Origin: Aphrocallistes beatrix
Lineage: Eukaryota > Porifera > Hexactinellida > Sceptrulophora > Aphrocallistidae
Reading direction: 5' to 3'
Assembly: GCA_963281255.1 (NCBI GenBank)
Contig: OY725493.1
Location: 743,550 to 807,549 of the forward strand
Length of the DNA stretch: 64,000 bases
A program made the translations under genes and the position numbers. Below, one piece after another: positions 42,937-53,266 of the stretch; the stretch's first letter is position 1, and each line of letters opens with the position of its first letter. The notes beneath the pieces were generated by a model. The model was not told where the DNA came from. It saw nothing but the letters and a program-made list of their open reading frames with translations, and did no database searches.

Positions 42937-45285
42937 TTAAGCCTGCACTTTCTCCACTAAACAGTCAACAATCTTTGAAGCGAACTCCTCTGCATAATCA
43001 ATCTCCAGTTCTTGATTCCACTCCTGTTTAGCTCTCATCTCCCTCTCCATCTGTTCATCTGACACCATTCGAATGTCCATGTTAACTCTCACCTCTGAAA
43101 TGCTAGCGTTATCATGTGCGAATAGTTTCAACAATCTGTAATCGTAATCCAAGTCTGCTTGAAGTCTGATGCATTTCCTCGCGATCATTTTCCCGCTCTT
43201 CTTCTCCTTCACGATTAGGTGCAGTTTGCTATCATTGACTTGGTTGAGCGGGATATAGACAGAGTCGTGGATGGCTCTCACTCGTGGATTGGAAGTGTTT
43301 CCCTTTTCTTGCATTAAGTACGGTGCTTGATCGGTGCTCGTCATCAACAGTACTTCTATATTTTCATTGAAACATTCCTGAGTGACGAATGCGATGTCAG
43401 CGATACCTACTGCCAGTTTATCTTTCTCCTCTGCTCGTGCGTATGACCTCCATCCCATCTTGATCATGGTGTGAAGTGGTCCGATGAGTGTCTGCAGGTA
43501 CTCGTAGATGAGGGACAAGGTCGTGACGGCTATGGGCTTTGGTTGTGAGAAGAAATGAAGAGTCTGTTTGATCCGTTTTTCTATCTCGTTGATGGTTATC
43601 GGTGTCTGTTTGAGATGGAGTGATTGGAACTGTGACATTTCGAGTGCTGCATTCGATAAGAGTTCCACTCCGTTTTGAACAACCTCGTTTTCAAAGAAAT
43701 CGATGACGTCATTTTCAGTGTTGAGCACATACACAATCTGTTGTTGTTGTGATGTTTTGTTGATGATGGAAAGAATTGTGATGTAAGCAGGGATGTACTG
43801 ACGCTCAGATTCGAGAGTGTATGTTGAGATCCCAGAAGACACGAGGAACATCTGATCTCCATCTCCAGCGTAGTATTCATTCATCCCTGTTCCATTCGGT
43901 TCCAGCATGACGTCATAGAGCACATCATATTCAGGAGGTAGTTCATCTGAACTTTCAGAAATGTTCTCTACTGAGATGGGAGTTAATCCTCCACCATTCA
44001 CGTATCCAGATAAGTTCGTATCTTGGTCGTATAAGCTCTTGATCCTTCTTGAAGCCATGGTTGGCATTAAATTAATGAAAGCATTCGAATCGATGACTGC
44101 AAAGGATGTTGTTTCTGTATTGGTTTGATCGTAGACCACAAATGGATGGTATTTGTTGAATCTGAATTGTAGGTTGTTGATTGTGTAGAGATGATCTCGA
44201 TTCCTTTTGATGGTTAAAACGAGTGCAACTTCTCTCGGCCCATTCGGAGTATCAACCATTTCACCCTTCTTGATTACAGAAATATCTTTTAATTCTTTAT
44301 TCGCTAACATAATTTTTGTTTGATAAGAAAAACAGCTACTCTTTTTGCTTTTTTTTACAAATTCCTCCGACTTGGCTTTAAGGTCTGCTATTTCTCTATC
44401 TTTTTCCTCCTGGATCTTTCGGAGTTGAGCTTCCAATTCTTTGTGTTTTTTGTGTGCTTCTTCTATTTCTTTCTTATCGCTTAGATGTTGCTCTTTCAAT
44501 TGCATAGCTATCTTCTCCATTCCTTGCTGATTCTCTTTTGCTCTTGCAAGTTGTCTGAAAAACCTTGCTCCATGATTCATTATTGAATTGCTGTATCTGA
44601 CATTTCCAGTGTCTTCACGGATCTGATCAATAATACTGAATATCTGAGTACATTTTTCTTCTCTATACGGAACATTCTGGAATTTCTTTTTGCTGTCAAC
44701 ACAGATGTAACGCCTGTTCGTATTTTCAAGCCATTCTTTTAGGACTGGGGGACAATCCTTTTCCGCACTAACCGTTTCGATATATTCATTGCCGTTGTTT
44801 ACTTTGAATTCTTTCATTACTTTTGATTCTCTGGTGAAAACGAGGAATGCATGTTTCCATAAGTCACCTCCTAAATATTCAAGCTGAGCGAGTGCATTTC
44901 GATGGTTGTCACTAAATCTTTCCAAAGAACTAACAACTATTGCCACAGCATCAGTTCCATCTTTAGCCATCACGCCTACTTTGCAAATTTCATCCTGAAT
45001 ATCCTCAGCAGGACGCTTAGAGTCACAGAATCCTGGACAGTCAATAAGCAGGACATCTTCGTTGTTGAAATTGAACTTGCAAGCTCCTACTACCTGTGTT
45101 TTAGACTTGAAACCAAAGGCTTCTTCGAATATTTTATCATTTGCTAAGAAGTTACCAAATGTGCTCTTTCCTGCACCAGTAATTCCCACCATAAATATGG
45201 ACCTCTTATAGCCAGTGAATTCTTTGAAATTATCATAAAATTCTATATTACTGTCACTCATAATACCAGGATTCTTTTGAGCCAT
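42937..45285 (-). CDS. AIG1/GIMAP-like GTPase fused to a Hint domain, gene 1
   Basis: A single exon encodes 782 residues. I start at MAQKN because gene 3 has the matching MAEKN; five extra codons lie upstream. The GTPase has a P-loop GITGAGKST (34-42), DCPGFCDS (82-89) and LERFSDNHRNAL plus FLVFTRE further on, as in AIG1/IMAP proteins. A charged coiled coil covers about 245-315. A Hint domain begins SSCFSYQTKIMLAN (Cys 318), with KGEMVDTPNG and KYHPFVV (His 380); Cys-Phe at the start and the block-B His are the autoprocessing residues of Hedgehog and inteins. The usual Thr of TxxH is Asn, and no terminal His-Asn is seen, so N-terminal cleavage without splicing is the likely chemistry. The last 285 or so residues match nothing I know. 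No signal peptide is seen, suggesting a cytosolic protein. Confidence 0.85.
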   Translation of the reverse strand: MAQKNPGIMSDSNIEFYDNFKEFTGYKRSIFMVGITGAGKSTFGNFLANDKIFEEAFGFKSKTQVVGACKFNFNNEDVLLIDCPGFCDSKRPAEDIQDEICKVGVMAKDGTDAVAIVVSSLERFSDNHRNALAQLEYLGGDLWKHAFLVFTRESKVMKEFKVNNGNEYIETVSAEKDCPPVLKEWLENTNRRYICVDSKKKFQNVPYREEKCTQIFSIIDQIREDTGNVRYSNSIMNHGARFFRQLARAKENQQGMEKIAMQLKEQHLSDKKEIEEAHKKHKELEAQLRKIQEEKDREIADLKAKSEEFVKKSKKSSCFSYQTKIMLANKELKDISVIKKGEMVDTPNGPREVALVLTIKRNRDHLYTINNLQFRFNKYHPFVVYDQTNTETTSFAVIDSNAFINLMPTMASRRIKSLYDQDTNLSGYVNGGGLTPISVENISESSDELPPEYDVLYDVMLEPNGTGMNEYYAGDGDQMFLVSSGISTYTLESERQYIPAYITILSIINKTSQQQQIVYVLNTENDVIDFFENEVVQNGVELLSNAALEMSQFQSLHLKQTPITINEIEKRIKQTLHFFSQPKPIAVTTLSLIYEYLQTLIGPLHTMIKMGWRSYARAEEKDKLAVGIADIAFVTQECFNENIEVLLMTSTDQAPYLMQEKGNTSNPRVRAIHDSVYIPLNQVNDSKLHLIVKEKKSGKMIARKCIRLQADLDYDYRLLKLFAHDNASISEVRVNMDIRMVSDEQMEREMRAKQEWNQELEIDYAEEFASKIVDCLVEKVQA

Positions 45286-46140
45286 TTTAATCTCTTTCAT
45301 TTCCTTACTTTACTTAAGTCTATTTATACATTTATAAAGTCTTGGAATATACTCTCACGAACTGCTTAAATTTAGAATATGTTCTTAAATATTGTAATTA
45401 CCATTATTTGATTCCTCAACATAGTACCTCAAACTTTCTACTATAGATACTTGTTGTTGTAAATATACTTTCCATAAACATCATGATGTAGATTGTTTAG
45501 CCTCTTTTACCATTAATGACATAAGATTGTGATGATGGCAAACAAGATTAATACTAGTTGTTTTCAGGGTTGAAGCTACAGTTCTCCTTGAGGAGGTAGT
45601 AGGTGCAGCTTCAGTTTGACAACCTTAGTTTTGACCTCAAAAAGACATGTGATAAGTAATAGAATGCAATAACAGGATGTTTATTGAGGTCATTTATCTG
45701 GGATTACTTGTATTTGATAGTTCTGATTACAAACAATTGCGCATACGGAAAAATATCTCTATACACTTACAGTTGTCCCAGGCGGAAGGATAGTTATTTA
45801 TGTTTAAGATTTTTAGTTAGTAATACTTGTAGTTTCATTTTACCGTTAAACAACAATTAAGTCACCTTTCATAAGCGCTACGGCAGTGGTACTAACTTGT
45901 TCATAGTTGAAATCTAGCCTCTAGCAACCAATGAGACCAAAAACAATCAAGGACTATATTGATACAAAAACAGGTAATGTTCCATATTAAGATATCATAT
46001 ACACAACCATTCTAGTCTCTACAGACTAACTCCTACAAGCTAGAACTTATGAACTAACAGAGTCCTAATGACTAAACCTAACTACAGTCTCTAATAGACC
46101 GTCTACTGTACTGAGACTAAACAAGGAAGACAGGACAGAG
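45286..46140. other. Intergenic between AIG1-Hint genes 1 and 2
   Basis: It holds the upstream region of gene 1 and the 3' flank of gene 2, which repeats the gagactaaacaaggaagaca trailer. No other gene. Confidence 0.5.
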
Positions 46141-48531
46141 TTAAGCCTGCACTTTCTTCACTAAACAGTCAACAATCTTTGAAGCGAGCTCCTCTGCATA
46201 ATCAATCTCCAGTTCTTGATTCCACTCCTGTTTAGCTCTCATCTCCCTCTCCATCTGTTCATCTGACACCATTCGAATGTCCATGTTAACTCTCACCTCT
46301 GAGATGCTAGCGTTATCATGTGCGAATAGTTTCAACAATCTGTAATCGTAATCCAAGTCTGCTTGAAGTCTGATGCATTTCCTCGCGATCATTTTCCCGC
46401 TCTTCTTCTCCTTCACGATTAGGTGCAGTTTGCTATCATTGACTTGGTTGAGCGGGATATAGACAGAGTCGTGGATGGGTCTCACTCGTGGATTGGAAGT
46501 GTTTCCCTTTTCTTGCATTAAGTACGGTGCTTGATCGGTGCTCGTCATCAACAGTACTTCTATGGTTTCATTGAAACATTCCTGAGTGATGAATGCGATG
46601 TCAGCGATACCTACTGCCAGTTTATCTTTCTCCTCTGCTCGTGCGTATGACCTCCATCCCCTCTTGATCATGGTGTGAAGTGGTCCGATGAGTGTCTGCA
46701 GGTACTCGTAGATGAGGGACAAGGTCGTGACGGCTATGGGCTTTGGTTGTGAGAAGAAATGAAGAGTCTGTTTGATCCGTTTTTCTATCTCGTTGATGGT
46801 TATCGGTGTCTGTTTGAGATGGAGTGATTGGAACTGTGACATTTCGAGTGCTGCATTCGATAAGAGTTCCACTCCGTTTTGAACAACCTCGTTTTCGAAG
46901 AAATTGATGACGTCATTTTCAGTGTTGAGCACATACACAATCTGTTGTTGTTGTGATGTTTTGTTGATGATGGAAAGAATTGTGATGTAAGCAGGGATGT
47001 ACTGACGCTCAGATTCGAGAGTGTATGTTGAGATCTCAGAAGAGACGAGGAACATCTGATCTCCATCTCCAGCGTAGTATTCATTCATCCCTGTTCCATT
47101 CGGTTCCAGTATGACGTCATAGAGCACATCATATTCAGGAGGTAGTTCATCTGAACTTTCAGAAATGTTCTCTACTGAGATGGGAGTTAATCCTCCACCA
47201 TTCACGTATCCAGATAAGTTCGTATCTTGGTCGTATAAGCTCTTGATCCTTCTTGAAGCCATGGTTGGCATGAAATCAATGAAGGCATTCGTGTCGATGA
47301 CTGCAAAGGATGTTGTTTCTGTATTGGTTTGATCGTAGACCACAAATGGATGGTACTTGTTGAATCTGAATTGTAGGTTGTTGATTGTGTAGAGATGATC
47401 TCGATACCTTTTGATGGTTGAAACGAGAGCTACCTCTCTCGGACCATTCGGAGTATCGACCATTTCACCTTTCTTGATTTGAGAAATATCTTTTAATTTT
47501 TTATTCGCTAACAGAATCTTTGTTTGGTGAGAAAAACAACTACTACTTTCTGTGGCTATTTTTTCTGCTTTATCTTTCAAATCTGCTATTTCCTTTTCCT
47601 TTTCTTCCTTTAAAATTGCCATCTCTTTCTCTAATTCTTTTTGTTTCTTGATGGCCTCTTTAATTGCTTTCTTATCTTCCAAATTTTGCTGTTCCATTAA
47701 TTTCCTAAATTCTTTTGCCGCATTTTCCGCTTGTTTTACTTTCGCAATTTGTCTCCATAGTTTAGCCCCTTGGTTCATCATCATATTTGTGTATTTGACA
47801 TTCCCTGTGTCTATACGTATCTGATCAATAATCCTAAATATTTCTCTACATTTCTCTACTCTATACTTCTCATTGTTAAAATGTCTTTTACAATCGACAC
47901 AAACATGACGTTCCCTTGTATTCTTCATCCATTCCGTTAGAACGGGTGGGCAATTTGGATTCCTTCTTACCATTTCAATATAATCAGCCCCACTTTTCAC
48001 TTTATAATCTTCGATTATTTGTGCCTCTCTAGTGAATACGAGAAAAGCGTGATCCCACAATGCACCACCCAAAGCGTTCAGTTGTTCTAAAACGTTGCGA
48101 TGATTGTCACTGAATCGCTCTATAGAGTTAACAACTATCGCCACAGCGTCAGTTCCATCTTTAGCCATCACACCGACTTTACATATTTCCTCTTGGATCT
48201 CCTCAGTGGGGCGCTTAGAATCACAAAATCCCGGACTATCTATGATGAGGACTTCTTCGTTTTTAAATTGAAATTGATGGGCTTGTGTAATGACCGTTTT
48301 GGAAATCATTCCGAAACCTTCGCTAAAGAAGAGATTATTTGCCAAAAAGTTTCCGAATGAACTTTTTCCAGAACCTGTGATTCCAACCATCAGTATAGAT
48401 CGATCATACCCACTGTATACTTGGGGATTATCATAAAACTCTGCTTCACTTCTGCTCAATTCAGTATGTATCCCTCTGATGCAATATCCCCCTATCCCTT
48501 GTAACAAATATCCTTTACCTTTGAAGTACAA
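46141..48531 (-). CDS. AIG1/GIMAP-like GTPase fused to a Hint domain, gene 2
   Basis: A single exon encodes 796 residues. Its N-terminal extension (MYFKGKGYLLQG) differs from genes 1 and 3; the GTPase core starts near residue 33. The P-loop is GITGSGKSS (50-58), the G3 motif DSPGFCDS (98-105), with IERFSDNHRN and FLVFTRE following. The coiled coil at about 265-328 is Lys/Glu-rich and differs strongly from its neighbours. The Hint domain starts SSCFSHQTKILLAN with Cys 332 and keeps KYHPFVV. From there to the stop the protein is nearly identical to gene 3, though its GTPase head is clearly the most diverged of the three. It shares most private Hint variants with gene 3 (VIDTNAFIDF, YDVILEP, SSEIST). 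Confidence 0.85.
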   Translation of the reverse strand: MYFKGKGYLLQGIGGYCIRGIHTELSRSEAEFYDNPQVYSGYDRSILMVGITGSGKSSFGNFLANNLFFSEGFGMISKTVITQAHQFQFKNEEVLIIDSPGFCDSKRPTEEIQEEICKVGVMAKDGTDAVAIVVNSIERFSDNHRNVLEQLNALGGALWDHAFLVFTREAQIIEDYKVKSGADYIEMVRRNPNCPPVLTEWMKNTRERHVCVDCKRHFNNEKYRVEKCREIFRIIDQIRIDTGNVKYTNMMMNQGAKLWRQIAKVKQAENAAKEFRKLMEQQNLEDKKAIKEAIKKQKELEKEMAILKEEKEKEIADLKDKAEKIATESSSCFSHQTKILLANKKLKDISQIKKGEMVDTPNGPREVALVSTIKRYRDHLYTINNLQFRFNKYHPFVVYDQTNTETTSFAVIDTNAFIDFMPTMASRRIKSLYDQDTNLSGYVNGGGLTPISVENISESSDELPPEYDVLYDVILEPNGTGMNEYYAGDGDQMFLVSSEISTYTLESERQYIPAYITILSIINKTSQQQQIVYVLNTENDVINFFENEVVQNGVELLSNAALEMSQFQSLHLKQTPITINEIEKRIKQTLHFFSQPKPIAVTTLSLIYEYLQTLIGPLHTMIKRGWRSYARAEEKDKLAVGIADIAFITQECFNETIEVLLMTSTDQAPYLMQEKGNTSNPRVRPIHDSVYIPLNQVNDSKLHLIVKEKKSGKMIARKCIRLQADLDYDYRLLKLFAHDNASISEVRVNMDIRMVSDEQMEREMRAKQEWNQELEIDYAEELASKIVDCLVKKVQA

Positions 48532-49492
48532 TGGTGATTTCTATTTTCTTAAATTATCGTTTCTATTTTTCTATTTTCTTAAATTATCGCAATTTGATTG
48601 TAAATGCAGGATCCAAATGATTTGTTATTTGATGGGATTGATTAAATAGATCTCCACAGCTCTCAAAGTTATGCATAATTATTTAATTTGTAAATACTTG
48701 ATATAATGTTACCTGATCTTCTACATAATCTGACCAAATTTTCCTAATTCAAAACAAACATTTTATGCCGATAAGAATGTACATTTTAATGGAGATTTGA
48801 TATTAAATGAAAATTCTGATTCATTAAAATTTCAAAATACTTACATTTGACTACAATTGACCATAATCAGTGGTGTACTGTAACTGTTTTGATTGGTGAT
48901 GTACCGTCATGTCTCATTGATGCAGGTTACTACCGATTTTCCCAAAGTCTAATTTTTAATTGATCGATTTACTTTCCGAGAGAATCTGGGTTTACTGATC
49001 ACAGTGAAGGGAAAGATATTTTACTCCGCGAAGAAATCTTTCTAAAATATGCAGAAATATGATATGAAAACTATTGAAATGGCTTGGAACTGCGCCTGGG
49101 GAATTACATTCATCTTTTTGCCAAAAACACCATTTGGTACTCAAAATTATTGTTCAATGTGATTTCACAACTGATTTTTAAGTAATACTAGAAAAGTGTA
49201 AGGTCGAAAAAAAGAATGCCCTAATGAAGTGGCATGTGATATACGATATACTTATTTTGGATCTAGATATTAATGCTAAATATTAGGTAGTAGGATATGG
49301 CTGAAGTTCTACAAAGATAGTAAATGTATTATACACACTACAAGTTCTAACACTATTGTATCAGCCTCAAACAGAGTAGCTACTAGCAAGCTAGAACTAA
49401 TGAACTAACAGAATCCTAATGACCTAAACCTAACTACAGTCTCTAATAGACTGTCTACTGTACTGAGACTAAACAAGGAGGACAGGACAGAG
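48532..49492. other. Intergenic between AIG1-Hint genes 2 and 3
   Basis: AT-rich; a short direct repeat ttctattttcttaaattatcg at 48540-48590. The 3' flank of gene 3 (49380-49492) matches those of genes 1 and 2. No gene. Confidence 0.5.
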
Positions 49493-51844
49493 TTAAGCCT
49501 GCACTTTCTCCACTAAACAGTCAACAATCTTTGAAGCGAACTCCTCTGCATAATCAATCTCCAGTTCTTGATTCCACTCCTGTTTAGCTCTCATCTCCCT
49601 CTCCATCTGTTCATCTGACACCATTCGAATGTCCATGTTAACTCTCACCTCTGAAATGCTAGCGTTATCATGTGCGAATAGTTTCAACAATCTGTAATCG
49701 TAATCCAAGTCTGCTTGAAGTCTGATGCATTTCCTCGCGATCATTTTCCCGCTCTTCTTCTCCTTCACGATTAGGTGCAGTTTGCTATCATTGACTTGGT
49801 TGAGCGGGATATAGACAGAGTCGTGGATGGGTCTCACTCGTGGATTGGAAGTGTTTCCCTTTTCTTGCATTAAGTACGGTGCTTGATCGGTGCTCGTCAT
49901 CAATAGTACTTCTATGTTTTCATTGAAACATTCCTGAGTGACGAATGCGATGTCAGCGATACCTACTGCCAGTTTGTCTTTCTCCTCTGCTCGTGCGTAT
50001 GACCTCCATCCCATCTTGATCATGGTGTGAAGTGGTCCGATGAGTGTCTGCAGGTACTCGTAGATGAGGGACAAGGTCGTGACGGCTATGGGCTTTGGTT
50101 GTGAGAAGAAATGAAGAGTCTGTTTGATCCGTTTTTCTATCTCGTTGATGGTTATCGGTGTCTGTTTAAGATGGAGTGATTGGAACTGTGACATTTCGAG
50201 TGCTGCATTCGATAAGAGTTCCACTCCATTTTGAACAACCTCGTTTTCAAAGAAATTGATGACGTCATTTTCAGTGTTGAGCACATATACAATCTGTTGT
50301 TGTTGTGATGTTTTGTTGATGATGGAAAGAATTGTGATGTAAGCAGGAATGTACTGACGCTCAGATTCGAGAGTGTATGTTGAGATCTCAGAAGAGACGA
50401 GGAACATCTGATCTCCATCTCCAGCGTAGTATTCATTCATCCCTGTTCCATTCGGTTCCAGTATGACGTCATAGAGCACATCATATTCAGGAGGTAGTTC
50501 ATCTGAACTTTCAGAAATGTTCTCTACTGAGATGGGAGTCAATCCTCCACCATTCACGTATCCAGATAAGTTCGTATCTTGGTCGTATAAGCTCTTGATC
50601 CTTCTTGAAGCCATGGTTGGCATGAAATCAATGAAGGCATTCGTGTCGATGACTGCAAAGGATGTTGTTTCTGTATTGGTTTGATCGTAGACCACAAATG
50701 GATGGTACTTGTTGAATCTGAATTGTAGGTTGTTGATTGTGTAGAGATGATCTCGATACCTTTTGATGGTTGAAACGAGTGCAACCTCTCTCGGACCATT
50801 CGGAGTATCGACCATTTCACCTTTCTTGATTTGAGAAATATCTTTTAATTCATTATTCGCTAAAAGGATCTTTGTTTGGTGAGAAAAGCAACTACTACTT
50901 CCACCACCACTGCTTTGAACATAGGTAACCGATCGAGCTCTCAATTCTGCTATTTCTCTATCTTTTTCTAGCTGAATCTTTTGGAGTCGAATTTCTAATT
51001 CTCTGTGTTGTTTCTGTGCTTCTTCTATTGCCTTCTTATCGCTTAGATGTTGCTCTTTCAATTGCATAGCTAACTTCTCCATTCCTTGCTGTGTCTCTTT
51101 TGCTCTAGCAATTTGTCTGAAAAACTTTGCTCCTTGATTCATCATTGAATTGCTGTATCTGACATTTCCAGTGTTTTTACGGATCTGATCAATGATACTG
51201 AATATCTGGGAACATTTATCTTCTCTATACGGAACATTCTGGAATTTCTTTTTGCTGTCAACACAGATGTAACGCCTGTTCGTATTTTTAAGCCATTCTC
51301 TTAGAACTGGGGGGCAATCCTTACTCATACTAACCATCTCGATATATTCATTACCGTTGTTTACTCCGAATTCTTTCATTACTTTTGATTCTCTGGTGAA
51401 AACGAGGAATGCATGCTCCCATAAGTCACCTCCTAAATATTCAAGCTGATTGAGAGCATTTCGGTGATTGTCACTGAATCTTTCCATTGAACTAACAACT
51501 ATCGCCACAGCATCAGTTCCATCTTTAGCCATCACGCCTACTTTGCAAATTTCATCCTGAATATCTTCAGCAGGACGCTTAGAGTCACAGAATCCTGGAC
51601 AGTCAACAATCAGGACATCTTCATTGTTGAAGTTGAACTTGCAAGCTCCTGCCACCTGTGTTTTAGACACCAAACCAAAACCCTCTTCGAATATTTTTGC
51701 ATTTGCTAAGAAATTGCAAAATGTGCTCTTTCCTGCACCAGTAATTCCCACCGTAAATATGGACCTTTTATAGCCGGTGAATTCTGTGAAATTATCATAA
51801 AATTTTCTAGCACTCTCACTCATACTGGAATTCTTTTCAGCCAT
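49493..51844 (-). CDS. AIG1/GIMAP-like GTPase fused to a Hint domain, gene 3
   Basis: A single exon encodes 783 residues from MAEKNSSM (seven more codons upstream are possible). The P-loop is GITGAGKST (33-41), followed by Cys-Asn where the others have Gly-Asn. DCPGFCDS, MERFSDNHRNAL and FLVFTRE follow. The GTPase head is close to gene 1. The coiled coil ends in a Gly/Ser-rich linker (SSGGGSSSCF) just before the Hint Cys (319). The Hint and C-terminal parts are close to gene 2. The C-terminal end is acidic then amphipathic (EIDYAEEFASKIVDCLVEKV), as in gene 1. The mixed affinities suggest gene conversion. It is the first of the three in transcription order. Confidence 0.85.
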   Translation of the reverse strand: MAEKNSSMSESARKFYDNFTEFTGYKRSIFTVGITGAGKSTFCNFLANAKIFEEGFGLVSKTQVAGACKFNFNNEDVLIVDCPGFCDSKRPAEDIQDEICKVGVMAKDGTDAVAIVVSSMERFSDNHRNALNQLEYLGGDLWEHAFLVFTRESKVMKEFGVNNGNEYIEMVSMSKDCPPVLREWLKNTNRRYICVDSKKKFQNVPYREDKCSQIFSIIDQIRKNTGNVRYSNSMMNQGAKFFRQIARAKETQQGMEKLAMQLKEQHLSDKKAIEEAQKQHRELEIRLQKIQLEKDREIAELRARSVTYVQSSGGGSSSCFSHQTKILLANNELKDISQIKKGEMVDTPNGPREVALVSTIKRYRDHLYTINNLQFRFNKYHPFVVYDQTNTETTSFAVIDTNAFIDFMPTMASRRIKSLYDQDTNLSGYVNGGGLTPISVENISESSDELPPEYDVLYDVILEPNGTGMNEYYAGDGDQMFLVSSEISTYTLESERQYIPAYITILSIINKTSQQQQIVYVLNTENDVINFFENEVVQNGVELLSNAALEMSQFQSLHLKQTPITINEIEKRIKQTLHFFSQPKPIAVTTLSLIYEYLQTLIGPLHTMIKMGWRSYARAEEKDKLAVGIADIAFVTQECFNENIEVLLMTSTDQAPYLMQEKGNTSNPRVRPIHDSVYIPLNQVNDSKLHLIVKEKKSGKMIARKCIRLQADLDYDYRLLKLFAHDNASISEVRVNMDIRMVSDEQMEREMRAKQEWNQELEIDYAEEFASKIVDCLVEKVQA

Positions 51845-53266
51845 TTTGTTTATTAGTATCCTCAATGTTACTGATTATATTTGTGACTATTTATATTTCT
51901 GGAGATAGGTAGTAAGTACCACTCACGGTAGAGTTGATAAAACCCGTGATAATCTACAGATATGCTATATGTGACATTAAATATGATACCTTTACTCTTT
52001 CCATTAACATCATCTTAACGTATTTCCGTTAGCATCTTAACGTAGTTGTGTTTGTACCTTCTTTGCTACTAATATGACATCATATTAGATTTTGCGACTA
52101 CGATGAGTTAATTAAGAATTCTATGGAATTATGAAATAACATCATCATCTCCCAACTTCATTCCATGCATGATCTAGTCTGTTAGCCTGGTGTCTGTTTA
52201 GTTTGCATTCGAATTAATCAACGAAAAGTAAATCGAATAAATGTAAAGATTTGTGAGTGGTCGTCCTATGTTCTATGAATAGAATCATTATAGACAAATA
52301 GTGAAATACATCAGGAAAAGAATTTAAGGGAATTTTAACGCTCAGAAAGTATCCATCAAGAGATATGTACATGTGTCCTATTTCGAACCTAAATTAGTTT
52401 TGTTAGGCTCGAGAGTTTGTTGACACTAGAGACACATGCGCTGCATCTACCATACTGATAGCTCTTGCTAATGCTACGTGCTTGAGATACATTATTTCTA
52501 AATTACTCTTGCACAGACTTGGGAGGAGTCATTATCAATTTGAGGAGTGAACTAGGTTAGGAGGAGCTCGATCCCACACCACATTCCTAGAGTTGGCGCC
52601 TATATCCATGGTGATTCTATATCACCGGTACCATTATCGACCAATCTTGTGTCCTATCTAACATTCCAATTTTCATTGAATGAATTAATACGTATTTTCA
52701 AGAATCCTTAGCTAAGTGAATGCTAGATCTGTCACGAAATAACTTTCCCTGAGGGACACTTTGGGGAGCAAGCTACTGATCTTTGTTTAGTTATAGTATC
52801 CGTTAATATTACAGTAGAACTCGGTTAGTACGTACCCCTCCGGGAAGCGGAAAAAAGTACGTACTATCCGTAAGTACGTACTAACCGAGTTGATATTACA
52901 TAGGAATCTATATAATAAATGAATTTTGGTTCAGAAAAATGAGTACATACTAAGCCGAAGTACGTCTTATACCGAGTACGTACTAACCGAGTTCTACTGT
53001 ATTTTCATTTCTGAAACTAAATTCTCTAATTCGTTTTCTCACCGGTAGAACCATGGAACTTTAGTGCCCTACCACACTTTTTTTCATAGGCGTAGAAACA
53101 TATTCTGACCATGGGGTGGGTGAGTATGTAGATAGGATTTTTATGGGGGCGTTTTAATGGAGCCCAGAGGACTTTGCCCCTGGAAGTTGACAACATTTGA
53201 ACACGCATCAACCAATCATTCACTCAAGTACAATTATATATTTCTATAAATAGCAACTAAGGTAGC
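51845..53266. other. Divergent region between AIG1-Hint gene 3 and RPL4
   Basis: Apart from the pogo-like MITE at 52812-52999 I see no gene. Both promoters must lie here. A ttctataaatag stretch just before the RPL4 start may be a splice acceptor for a 5' untranslated exon. Confidence 0.45.
52810..53001. mobile_element. pogo-like MITE, TA-flanked
   Basis: It begins CAGTAGAACTCGGTTAGTAC and ends GTACTAACCGAGTTCTACTG (52812-52999, 188 bp), with TA on both sides. It is largely self-complementary around repeated gtacgtac motifs. Confidence 0.88.

Noticed and set aside
43596-50820. 94-codon minus-strand frames repeated in each AIG1-Hint gene
   Set aside because: They are alternate frames inside the Hint region, repeated only because the genes are duplicates.
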